Assembly (NCBI RefSeq): GCF_016746095.1
Contig: NZ_JAERTY010000005.1
Coordinates: 310,001-374,000 of the forward strand
Direction: 5' to 3'
DNA: 64,000 nt
Source of the DNA: Sphingobacterium faecale
Lineage (GTDB): Bacteria > Bacteroidota > Bacteroidia > Sphingobacteriales > Sphingobacteriaceae
Shown: positions 54,488 through 63,113 of the stretch, in pieces
How the letters are laid out: every line of letters begins with the position of its first letter
How positions within the stretch are numbered: the first letter of the stretch is position 1
The notes under the pieces: model-generated
Told to the model about the DNA's origin: nothing
Seen by the model: only the letters and a program-made list of their open reading frames with translations
Database searches by the model: none
Translations under genes and position numbers: made by a program

Positions 54488-57400
54488 TTAAAGTCCGAAT
54501 GTTAAACCAAACATGAATGTACGACTCTGCGGATATGACCCTTCATCCAAACCTACACGAAGCCCAGAATAAGAATTTACGTCAGGATCAAATCCTGTAT
54601 ATTTGGTCCAGGTAATAAGATTCGTAGCAGTAACAAAAGCATCAAGCTTACGCAAACCTATGCGTTTAATCCAATCGGGATTCAGCGAGTACCTGAGGTT
54701 AACATTCTTTAATTTTATATATGAACCATCCTCTACCCACCTACTCTGCACGCGGCTATCCGATTGCTTCGGGTCGTCACGGATCAATCGAGGAAAGTTT
54801 GTCACATCCCCTTGTTCACGCCATCTCGTCAAAGCATCAGTAGACAAATTGTTATAACGAACGATCGAATTGCGTTGATGATTTAATTCACTATAAATCT
54901 CCCCTCCTACGGAGTATTGGAAAAACACATTTAAATTGAAATTCTTATAGCTGAAATCATTGGAAATACCACCAAAATACTTAGGCTCCGCGTAACCGAT
55001 AATCTGCCTATCGTCTTCATTAATGATACCATCTCCATTCAAATCACGCCAAATAGGATCACCACCTACGAAAGCAGGGCCATTGGCACCATTCGTAACT
55101 CCTTTTACATTGTCTTCGTCACGGGCATATACACCATCAAACTGCCATCCGTAGAAAACACCAATAGGCAGTCCTACTTGAAGGATATGGAACGCGCCGT
55201 TTTGGATATATCCATTAGTCAATACATTCTCTGGTAAGGAGGTTACCTTGTTGCGATTCAAACTGAGGTTGATATTGGTATTCCAACCGAAAGCTCCCTG
55301 TAAGTTTCGCGTTTGCAAACTAAACTCCAGCCCTTTGTTTTCTATCGAACCTATATTACGCGTAACATACTCAAATCCCGTAGTACTCGGTAATGGCACA
55401 TTGTACAGCAAGTCCTTTGTCTTTTTTAGATAGGCATCTGTAGAGAATAAAATCCGGTTATTCGCAAACCCTAACTCTAAACCGAGATTGTACTGATGTG
55501 TGGTTTCCCAAGTCAGACTTGCATTAGGCATCACTGTGGGTGCAGCACCAGAGAAATCCAGATAATTCGTACCTAGGGTAAACTCTCCCTGAGAAGTATA
55601 ATCTCCTATTGCCTCGTTACCTGTGCTCCCCAGGCTAAAGCGAAGCTTGCCGTCGCTCAACCAGTTAAGATTGCTCAACGCCTCTTCTTCTACGAAACGC
55701 CAACCTGCAGAAGCCGAAGGAAAGAAACCGAAGCGCTTATCCCGTCCAAACCTTGAGGATCCGTCTGCACGCATGTTGAACTCCAAAAGGTATTTGCCTA
55801 AATAATCATAGGTAAGACGGCCGAAATACGAGCGCATAGCATGTTCTGAAGCTACGTTTACATCTTGACCAGAGATAACAGAAGCCCCATTTAAGGTGCG
55901 GATGTCATCGCTAGCAAAATAAGAACCATTCAGACCGGTACGGTCATACCGCCATTTTTGAAAACTAATCCCCGCAACGGCACCTATATTATGCGTATTG
56001 CTGATACTTTTATTATAGGTAAAATAGCTTTCATTACCCCAAGTTAGATTTCCAGATGAACGAACGGCTCCTGTATTATAACCTTCACGGTAGTCTAGTA
56101 TAGAAGGCATAAATTCATCTTCCTTCATCGCGATATAGTCCAAGTTAAAGTTGCTTCTGAACTTTAAGTCTTTAAGAATATCTATCTCTAAATACTGGCT
56201 TCCTATAATTCTATTACTTTTATTGAGATTGGTCGCATAAAGCGCCATTCCTACAGGATTACGCTGTCCGATCATGTAGCCATTGAGTGATCCGTCCGGA
56301 AGGTACATAGACATATTGGGCGGTCTGACCAAGAGACTGCGTATTATACTAAGATTGCCCGATCCAGCGGCATTTGTGCGGTTATTGACCGCATTGGTAT
56401 AGGATACGTTCTGTCCTATCCGTACGCGTTCAGAAATATTAAAGTCAACGTTTAGCCGAGAAGTAAAACGCTTATAGTTCGAATTCAAAATCACCCCATC
56501 CTGATCTAAATAAGACGAACTCCATGCATATTTCGTCCCTTGATTGCCCCCTCGTACCGAAAGATCGATTTTATATTGCGGAGCGACTCGCATCAGTTCA
56601 TCCTGCCAATCGACGTCGCCGTTATTCATCGGGTTTAGCGAGTCAATAATCGTATAATAAGGTTCTTCTGGATTAGACAATGCATAGTAAGAATCCAATA
56701 CGGCTTCTCTATACTGACGCGAGTTCAAGACGCTAAGCTTCCTAGTCAACGAACTAACACCAGTAGTAGCATTCAGTAAAACCTCAGTCTTTCCTTCAGC
56801 TCCTCGTTTTGTGGTAATCATCACCACCCCATTGGCTGCACGAGATCCGTAAATAGCTGTCGAAGCAGCGTCCTTTAAGATCTCCATAGATGCAATATCA
56901 TTGGGATTTATATCTGCTAATGGATTTAACCCCGAACTCTCGGTGCCATTCAAAGAAGATATGGAATTGGATTCGACCGGAATACCGTCTACAACAAACA
57001 ACGGATTGTTACCCGAATTTAAAGAAGAATTACCGCGGACACGAATAGTCATTTCACCTCCCGGAGCACCTGAATTGGAGGAAACCTGAACACCAGCTGC
57101 TCTTCCCTGCAGGATTGAAATAGGGTCTTGTTGGGTAGTTTTTTCAATGTCAGCCGAACCTACAGAAACGACAGAACCTGTTAGATTCCGCTTTTTCTGA
57201 CGTCCATAGCCGACGACAACAGTTTCTTCGATTTCGGTTGCCAGATTAGAAAGCTCGACTACGTAATTAGAACGTGAGTCAATCTTAATGGTCTGACTGG
57301 TGTATCCTAAAAAAGAAAACACGATAGACTCTCCTTCAGTCAGATCACTAAACACAAATGCACCTTGAGCATCTGTACTTACTCCTAGATTCTGACCAAG

Positions 57401-57583
57401 GAGCTTAACACTGACTCCTGCCAGTGGTTGTTTGGTACCCGCGTCCATTACTTTTCCAGATACACGTTTTTGCTGTGCAAATACGTTGAGCGGCACTACC
57501 GCCAACGCAGACAGCAACATAGCTGTAAGAAAAAAAGCTAACGCGCCCCATTTTTGTTTACGATGGTTTGCAGTAAATATCAT
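54488..57583 (-). CDS. SusC/RagA-family TonB-linked outer-membrane transporter
   Basis: The 1031-residue protein begins with a long signal peptide (cleaved near NVFAQ), then a carboxypeptidase-like domain (RVSGKVMDAGTKQPLAGVSV), the plug with VVVGYGRQKKRNLTGSVVSV and the AIYGSRAANGVVMITTKRG stretch, and a barrel ending FMFGLTFGL. It is the first gene of the minus-strand operon susC-susD-fasciclin-GH16. Its promoter region carries a LacI-type operator. Confidence 0.96.
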   Translation of the reverse strand: MIFTANHRKQKWGALAFFLTAMLLSALAVVPLNVFAQQKRVSGKVMDAGTKQPLAGVSVKLLGQNLGVSTDAQGAFVFSDLTEGESIVFSFLGYTSQTIKIDSRSNYVVELSNLATEIEETVVVGYGRQKKRNLTGSVVSVGSADIEKTTQQDPISILQGRAAGVQVSSNSGAPGGEMTIRVRGNSSLNSGNNPLFVVDGIPVESNSISSLNGTESSGLNPLADINPNDIASMEILKDAASTAIYGSRAANGVVMITTKRGAEGKTEVLLNATTGVSSLTRKLSVLNSRQYREAVLDSYYALSNPEEPYYTIIDSLNPMNNGDVDWQDELMRVAPQYKIDLSVRGGNQGTKYAWSSSYLDQDGVILNSNYKRFTSRLNVDFNISERVRIGQNVSYTNAVNNRTNAAGSGNLSIIRSLLVRPPNMSMYLPDGSLNGYMIGQRNPVGMALYATNLNKSNRIIGSQYLEIDILKDLKFRSNFNLDYIAMKEDEFMPSILDYREGYNTGAVRSSGNLTWGNESYFTYNKSISNTHNIGAVAGISFQKWRYDRTGLNGSYFASDDIRTLNGASVISGQDVNVASEHAMRSYFGRLTYDYLGKYLLEFNMRADGSSRFGRDKRFGFFPSASAGWRFVEEEALSNLNWLSDGKLRFSLGSTGNEAIGDYTSQGEFTLGTNYLDFSGAAPTVMPNASLTWETTHQYNLGLELGFANNRILFSTDAYLKKTKDLLYNVPLPSTTGFEYVTRNIGSIENKGLEFSLQTRNLQGAFGWNTNINLSLNRNKVTSLPENVLTNGYIQNGAFHILQVGLPIGVFYGWQFDGVYARDEDNVKGVTNGANGPAFVGGDPIWRDLNGDGIINEDDRQIIGYAEPKYFGGISNDFSYKNFNLNVFFQYSVGGEIYSELNHQRNSIVRYNNLSTDALTRWREQGDVTNFPRLIRDDPKQSDSRVQSRWVEDGSYIKLKNVNLRYSLNPDWIKRIGLRKLDAFVTATNLITWTKYTGFDPDVNSYSGLRVGLDEGSYPQSRTFMFGLTFGL

Positions 57584-57624
57584 AATGCAGATTTAAAGTT
57601 TATATCATCTGTTATTTATCACAG

Positions 57625-57656
57625 CCAAGGTAAATAAAAATAAAAATCAATGCAAA
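57625..57656 (-). promoter_or_regulatory. Putative susC promoter overlapping operator 1
   Basis: On the minus strand a TTTG (plus 57653-57656, inside operator 1) is followed after 20 bases by TACCTTGG (57625-57632), one mismatch from TAnnTTTG. The -33 box would thus be buried in the operator, which predicts repression when the regulator is bound. Confidence 0.4.
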
Positions 57657-57664
57657 CATTTGCA
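57651..57664. promoter_or_regulatory. LacI-type operator 1
   Basis: TGCAAACATTTGCA has 6-bp palindromic arms TGCAAA/TTTGCA around a two-base centre, the form expected for a LacI-family dimer. An identical copy lies 65 bases downstream. It is the copy nearer susC. Confidence 0.75.
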
Positions 57665-57715
57665 CAATAAAAATAGAAAACAAAACCAAATGAAGGTTTT
57701 AACCAGTTTTAACAA

Positions 57716-57729
57716 TGCAAACATTTGCA
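57716..57729. promoter_or_regulatory. LacI-type operator 2
   Basis: This is an exact second copy of TGCAAACATTTGCA. It lies 22 bases upstream of the -33 box of the lacI promoter, so it may serve autoregulation or cooperate with operator 1 by looping. Confidence 0.75.
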
Positions 57730-57750
57730 TTAAATATTGAAAAAAGTTTA

Positions 57751-57781
57751 TTTGAATTAAGGAATATTTGAATTAACTTCG
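57751..57781 (+). promoter_or_regulatory. Promoter of the LacI-family gene
   Basis: TTTG at 57751-57754, a 19-base spacer and TAACTTCG at 57774-57781 (one mismatch) match the Bacteroidota consensus TTTG-N19-TAnnTTTG well. The ATG follows about 100 bases later. Confidence 0.6.
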
Positions 57782-57884
57782 ACTGTCCGAACCTGTGGTT
57801 GCGAAGCAGTAAATACAAACGAATAAACAAACCAAACTTTAAATACGTTCCCAAGATGGGACAGCATATAAATAACGAAAAAAA

Positions 57885-58928
57885 ATGAAAAAAAAGGAAG
57901 CCGCAAGGATTACTATAAAAGACATCGCTAAAGCACTCAATCTATCTACAGCGACCATATCCCGTGTGCTCTCCAACCATCCAGCTATCAGCGAAAACAC
58001 AAAAAAAATTGTTAATGAAAAGGTAAAAGAGATGGGGTTTTCATTAGATCCCATAGCCTCGAGTTTCCGAAGTAAAAAAACAAAATCCATCGGCGTTGTA
58101 TGTCCTCGTATTGATATCGACTTTCACTCCAAAGTAATCAGCGGTATCGAAGAATATGCTTACAAAAGAGGATACCAGATCACAATATTCCAATCTAATG
58201 ACTCTTATGCAAAAGAAAAGGAAATCGTACAAATGTTAGAAACTTCATTAGCAGCGGGAGTTATCATCTGTCCGGGGCTTGAAACCAAGAAATATGACCA
58301 CCTCAAAAAATTAGATAAATCCAATATTCCCCTTGTCGTGTATGACCGGACCAGCGAACAGTTAAAAGCGAGTAAAGTTCTTATCAATGATTTTGAAGCA
58401 TCCTATAATGCTACAATACACTTAATAGAGCAGGGCTGTAGCAATATCGCACATATTGCCGGAAATCAAAATGTAGATATTTTTAAATCCCGTTTAGCAG
58501 GTTTCAAACGTGCCCTGGAAGAACACGGACTGCCTTATCAGGAAGCGCTGATAAAAGAAACAAAAAACTTAAGTTATGATGAAGGCAAAAAGGCTGCTCA
58601 AGAACTCGTTTCAATCACCCCTCGTCCCGACGGGGTTTTCTGTGCAAATGACTACACCGCTGCTGCTGTTTTAAAGGTTTTTCGGCACAACGGCATCCCT
58701 ATTCCAAAAGAAACCGCTATCGTAGGATTTAGTAATTATCCAATATCGACCATACTTGAGCCCCAGATATCCTCGGTCGATGATAGCGCATACGACATGG
58801 GATTAGTCGCGGCAAAAATTCTCATCCAGCAAATTGAAGATAAAGAGATGCAGATTCTCGATTACCAAGAAGTAACGATCAAAACCAAGTTAATCATACG
58901 AGAATCTTCCAATAGGAAACAGATCTAA
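57885..58928 (+). CDS. LacI-family transcriptional regulator
   Basis: The 347-residue protein has the LacI helix-turn-helix and hinge at residues 9-60 (ITIKDIAKALNLSTATISRV, LSNHPAISENTK), then the periplasmic-binding-like effector domain (KSIGVVCPRIDIDFHSKVIS, FCANDYTAAAVLKVF, ISSVDDSAYDMG). It is divergent from susC, and two identical palindromes lie between them. It should repress, or possibly activate, the GlcNAc locus in response to a sugar or sugar phosphate. Its gene and the hexosaminidase gene converge on a shared terminator. Confidence 0.94.
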   Translation: MKKKEAARITIKDIAKALNLSTATISRVLSNHPAISENTKKIVNEKVKEMGFSLDPIASSFRSKKTKSIGVVCPRIDIDFHSKVISGIEEYAYKRGYQITIFQSNDSYAKEKEIVQMLETSLAAGVIICPGLETKKYDHLKKLDKSNIPLVVYDRTSEQLKASKVLINDFEASYNATIHLIEQGCSNIAHIAGNQNVDIFKSRLAGFKRALEEHGLPYQEALIKETKNLSYDEGKKAAQELVSITPRPDGVFCANDYTAAAVLKVFRHNGIPIPKETAIVGFSNYPISTILEPQISSVDDSAYDMGLVAAKILIQQIEDKEMQILDYQEVTIKTKLIIRESSNRKQI

Positions 58929-58965
58929 ATAAAGAAAGGCTTCCAGAGGAAGCCTTTCTTTATTT
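58927..58965. terminator. Bidirectional terminator between lacI and hexosaminidase genes
   Basis: Exact 18-bp complementary arms (58927-58944 and 58948-58965) around the loop AGA overlap the stop codons of both convergent genes. The central stem is AAAGGCTTCC with GGAAGCCTTT. Confidence 0.95.
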
Positions 58966-61515
58966 AGAATCTAATCTTACAGCAAGACTAGAATCACCCT
59001 GTCTATTAAATGCTTTAAATACCAAACCTCTTTTATACGGAATCGGCCCTTTATATATAGCACTATTTATTGTTGGATTTTCTCCATTCTCAGCATACCG
59101 GACATCAAAACCGGGAAGCTCCATATTTACATAAATCTTACCTTCCATATCTTTTATGCCTGGTGTCGGGATACGGTAGGAAACACCTCCATGTATAAAA
59201 GGTAACCGCTGTAACTCCTGCTGTCCCACCACGGCAAAAAATTGCTTCAGGGCTTTATGATAGGCTTCTCCTCCTATATCCTTACCCTCTTCCCACTCCC
59301 CCGGCTTGGCCCATGCACGCTCACTGAAAGCAAGCAGTTTAGGAAACAACATACGTTCCATCTCTTTTTCAGATTTTATGGTTTCTGCCCAAAGCAAGGC
59401 TTGCAGTCCCACAATATTCCGCTTCCCTTTTTCAGTCAGTTTTTCAGCTCCAGTCAACACCCGATCTGGCAGTGTACGCCCCAGCCAGTCTTGTTTTTGG
59501 TTGAGTAGGTAATCATAAGGTATAAAGCTGAACGGTCTCTCCATATCAATAAATCCACCCCAATAAAATCCTTGTTCACGGAATTGCTTATAATAGGCCA
59601 TGTCCATGTAAAAGTTACTAACAAACGAAAGTTTTACTTTGTAACCCGCATTTGCAAGCCGATAAGCTAGATCCTCATTTCCTCCAAGATTATTCCAGAC
59701 ATTTAAATACACGCCGCTATCCTGAAGCCCCTTAAACGGAATCCATTTCTTCTTTCCGTCCTCTACAACCTTTTCCATTCCCACCTCTTCCCATCCGGTA
59801 AGATGAAGACCTCGCTCATTCAACATATCATAGAGTAATCTGAAATGTCTAATCCATAGATCATTTGTTTCTTTGATACTCGCATCCTGCTGTTTAAATT
59901 TAGTAAAAGCCGGTGAATGCTCCCATACACCATTTGGGACTTCATCACCTCCAAAGTGTATAGTTTCCAAAGACACTCCGGCTTCCCGATACATAGCGAT
60001 AATATCATCCGTTACCTGTTCTAGGAAGGTGTAGACAGAAGGTAAAGAAACATCCATCACATTATCATTCCATTTCTGAACAGATCTATATATGGATGAA
60101 TCATTTTGCGATTGCAACAAATATTTATTTGCGGCTACCATATCACCTTTTTCCGCTAATCGACGGTACCTCACATTCATCGCTTGTATTGCCGCTCGTG
60201 CATGCCCTGGTGTTTCCACTTCGGGTATAACCTGGATATGCCTGCGTTGTGCATACTGCAGGATCTCTATAAAATCACTCTTACTATAAAATCCGCTAGC
60301 ACGGGCATTATCTAGAAATGGCCCTGAGCCGTAAGACGGCGGCAACCATTCCTTCCATTTTCCATCGTCCCAGTGTCCTCTACGACTCCCAACCTCAGTT
60401 AACTCTGGAAGTGACGGAATCTCTAAGCGCCATCCCTCGTCATCATTTAAGTGAAAGTGTAATGTATTTAACTTATACAATGACATCACATCCAACATCT
60501 TTATAATCTGCTCTTTGGATTGAAAATTCCGCGCAACATCCAACATCAGCCCCCGGCTGCCAAACCGTGGCTCATCAGACACAACAGTAGACTGCAGCGT
60601 AATATCCTTCCGGTTCTTTGGGGCATAATATATCGGATCAACCGATAATTTTAAAGACTGTATCGCATAAAACATCCCCGCACCTGTAGCCGCAGACAGC
60701 TTTATTCCCTTGGGTGTAATTTCAAGCTTATAGGCCTCTCCTTTTAACGAAGTGTCTTCAACGAGCTGGATTCCAGCACGATTTTTAGCCGAACCAAACA
60801 CAGCTTTGCAAGACAGTGCGAACAACTCATCCAGATTCTCCATCAAAAGCTTTCCTTCGGTTTCAAACAAGGGATTATAGCTAACCTCTACCCCTTTCCG
60901 AAGTGTATATTTGCCCTTGCCGATCGCGCTCGACACGGGCGTTGGTATAATATGTCCCGCTCCAATACCTTTATTGTTCTGATACCTTAAGTTCTTTTCG
61001 TATATCTTTCGGGCATCCATCTCTGCATCCGCACCTACCCTATAAAAAGGTTTCTCATCAGGAGGCAGAAGCGTACGCACAGCTCCCAATGGCTGCAAAT
61101 GATTATTACCCCAATCCAGGTAGAACCCTTGTGGCGCATCATTAAAGTTTACGACCCATGATTTAGATATCATCGTATACCTGACCGAATCCCCAGGCAT
61201 CAGACTCTTTCCCCGGCTATTGGGCTCAAAATAGAAGTAGTCACCGTTAATATGACGGACATCCAAAAGCTGTAGCGAATCCACCGGCTCAGCCAGTCTG
61301 ATGAAATTAAAATATAACTTCCACCCCTCCCACGGAAATGGCTTATCCCCTTTATTTTTTATAATAAGCTCAGAAAGCGCCTGCTCTTTTCCATCATAAT
61401 TATTTAATATCGGCTGCCAACTAACAACCAACGGAGACTGTGCATCCGACTGTGCTTTGCCGACATCAAACTTCCCTATAACACAAGCAATTACTAAAAA
61501 CAGCCTTATCTTCAT
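58960..61515 (-). CDS. Beta-N-acetylhexosaminidase, GH20, with CHB_HEX domain
   Basis: The 851-residue secreted enzyme (signal MKIRLFLVIACVIGKFDVGKA) has the N-terminal chitobiase carbohydrate-binding domain (about 30-160), the GH20b domain, and the GH20 barrel with HFGGDEVPNGVW carrying the catalytic Asp-Glu pair near residue 530. The C-terminal CHB_HEX_C part is present (PFIHGGVSYRIPTPGI). It releases terminal GlcNAc from chitobiose-like or glycoprotein-type oligosaccharides in the periplasm. It follows the second GH20 gene by 26 bases. Confidence 0.95.
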   Translation of the reverse strand: MKIRLFLVIACVIGKFDVGKAQSDAQSPLVVSWQPILNNYDGKEQALSELIIKNKGDKPFPWEGWKLYFNFIRLAEPVDSLQLLDVRHINGDYFYFEPNSRGKSLMPGDSVRYTMISKSWVVNFNDAPQGFYLDWGNNHLQPLGAVRTLLPPDEKPFYRVGADAEMDARKIYEKNLRYQNNKGIGAGHIIPTPVSSAIGKGKYTLRKGVEVSYNPLFETEGKLLMENLDELFALSCKAVFGSAKNRAGIQLVEDTSLKGEAYKLEITPKGIKLSAATGAGMFYAIQSLKLSVDPIYYAPKNRKDITLQSTVVSDEPRFGSRGLMLDVARNFQSKEQIIKMLDVMSLYKLNTLHFHLNDDEGWRLEIPSLPELTEVGSRRGHWDDGKWKEWLPPSYGSGPFLDNARASGFYSKSDFIEILQYAQRRHIQVIPEVETPGHARAAIQAMNVRYRRLAEKGDMVAANKYLLQSQNDSSIYRSVQKWNDNVMDVSLPSVYTFLEQVTDDIIAMYREAGVSLETIHFGGDEVPNGVWEHSPAFTKFKQQDASIKETNDLWIRHFRLLYDMLNERGLHLTGWEEVGMEKVVEDGKKKWIPFKGLQDSGVYLNVWNNLGGNEDLAYRLANAGYKVKLSFVSNFYMDMAYYKQFREQGFYWGGFIDMERPFSFIPYDYLLNQKQDWLGRTLPDRVLTGAEKLTEKGKRNIVGLQALLWAETIKSEKEMERMLFPKLLAFSERAWAKPGEWEEGKDIGGEAYHKALKQFFAVVGQQELQRLPFIHGGVSYRIPTPGIKDMEGKIYVNMELPGFDVRYAENGENPTINSAIYKGPIPYKRGLVFKAFNRQGDSSLAVRLDSK

Positions 61516-61541
61516 CTTTTTTTTATTTACTCTGATCTAAT

Positions 61542-63080
61542 TTACAACTTACCCAAACGTGCCAAACGAGCCTCTAACAGCATAATCTTACTATTTCGAA
61601 GCTCATTTTCCTGTTGCAGTTCAACATCGTACATCCACTCTCGATTTAACTGTTTAAATTTCTTATCTAAATTTTCACGTTTTAACTCATTAAGGGCTCT
61701 TTTCATTCCCCCCAACTCGCTAACCCTAAAGTTAGGGCTATTCAGACGCAACTCTATTTCCATATATTTCAGATACCTTAGTCTAATCTGTGACATCAGC
61801 ACATAATGCAAATACTCTTGCTTGTTCGTCTTTGGTTTTAAAGCCTCGAACTCCTTCAAAACCCACTCTGCACTATCTTTCATGGTCGTTACCGAAATAG
61901 ATTTCGTACTTACCGCCCCCTGATTAATTTCGTGAGGATTAGCCCGTAATGCCTCCCAGAAGCGACTAGACTCCCCCAATCCAAAACCGTACTTTTTTTG
62001 TGCATACGCCATCACAAATTGCTTTACATCTAACGCTTTGTCTGACCTTAAAGATTCAAAATATGCTTCGATCAACATATTAAAACCTGATAGCGGATAC
62101 ACGCGCCTTATCGGATATAATTCGACAATATCCTTAGGGCTCTCCCATGTCGTGCCGTACAGGCCCGATGTAGACCATGAGGTCATTATAATTCCTTTGT
62201 AACCAAATTGTCGTGCCTGTGGAATAAAATCATGGATATTGTTAAAATGTTTTTCCCACTGCGTCAGAAAGTAATTATCCGGATGGCTTCTTAAGGAAGG
62301 AGCCCCCCATATCTCAAAACCGGAGTTCAGCAGATTACTATGTTTACCAAACATATCCACATCCCAGCCATAATTCCAATCGATAAAAACAGCTTCTTTA
62401 GGTAGCCCCTCCAGTGCGTCAGGATACTTCATGGCTATATCTGCCCATAGAACAGGCTTCTTACCTAAGCCAACAACAATATCACACAGCAATTTAATAT
62501 AGTCTCCATAAAGGCGGCCTTTACCGACTGCCGCAACCTTCGCCTGTGATTCTTTGGAATGCCCCAATAAATAAGTTTCGTCACCACCGATATGAACATA
62601 GTCAGACTGATGGGTACTGATCATATCCTTATACAGATCTGTAAAAAGTGCTTTGGCCTGCTCTTCACGTAGTGGATTAATCTGTGAATAGTCCTTTTGG
62701 TCTTCTCTCAAATCTTTGTATCGATAGTGTCTTAAAATGTATTCTACATGTCCAAAACTCTGTTGAAGCGGTATAACATCTATCCCGAGATCTTCACAGT
62801 ACCGAACGAACTCTTTGACCTCATTCTTTGTGTAAGCGAACTGATTCGGGATCAACGGATGATTTTCAAAAGGATAGGTAGCTTCCCATTCCATAATCAA
62901 CGTATTGATTCCGCCTTCATGCAATTGCTTAGCAAACTTCTTCAAAGCAGGCATTTTCATAACCTGTATCCTTAGATCCAGATGAAACCCACGGACAGCA
63001 AAATCTTGTGCAATTCCAACCTTCAACGAGAATAACTGAATAAACACAAGCATAACTGTGGCTACTATACACTTCTTCAT
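61542..63080 (-). CDS. GH20-type hexosaminidase, short form (HexD-like)
   Basis: The 512-residue protein has a signal peptide (MKKCIVATVMLVFIQLFSL, cleaved after GIAQ). The barrel starts FAVRGFHLDLR and contains YVHIGGDETYLLGHSKES with the catalytic Asp-Glu pair. It lacks the chitobiase N-terminal domains of its neighbour and ends in a long helical, possibly coiled-coil, part of about 130 residues. It resembles hexosaminidase D and may act on a different linkage or on GalNAc. It lies 33 bases after nagA and before the large GH20, likely one operon. Confidence 0.88.
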   Translation of the reverse strand: MKKCIVATVMLVFIQLFSLKVGIAQDFAVRGFHLDLRIQVMKMPALKKFAKQLHEGGINTLIMEWEATYPFENHPLIPNQFAYTKNEVKEFVRYCEDLGIDVIPLQQSFGHVEYILRHYRYKDLREDQKDYSQINPLREEQAKALFTDLYKDMISTHQSDYVHIGGDETYLLGHSKESQAKVAAVGKGRLYGDYIKLLCDIVVGLGKKPVLWADIAMKYPDALEGLPKEAVFIDWNYGWDVDMFGKHSNLLNSGFEIWGAPSLRSHPDNYFLTQWEKHFNNIHDFIPQARQFGYKGIIMTSWSTSGLYGTTWESPKDIVELYPIRRVYPLSGFNMLIEAYFESLRSDKALDVKQFVMAYAQKKYGFGLGESSRFWEALRANPHEINQGAVSTKSISVTTMKDSAEWVLKEFEALKPKTNKQEYLHYVLMSQIRLRYLKYMEIELRLNSPNFRVSELGGMKRALNELKRENLDKKFKQLNREWMYDVELQQENELRNSKIMLLEARLARLGKL

Positions 63081-63113
63081 ATCTACAGTTCTTTATATTT
63101 AGTATATTATTAT

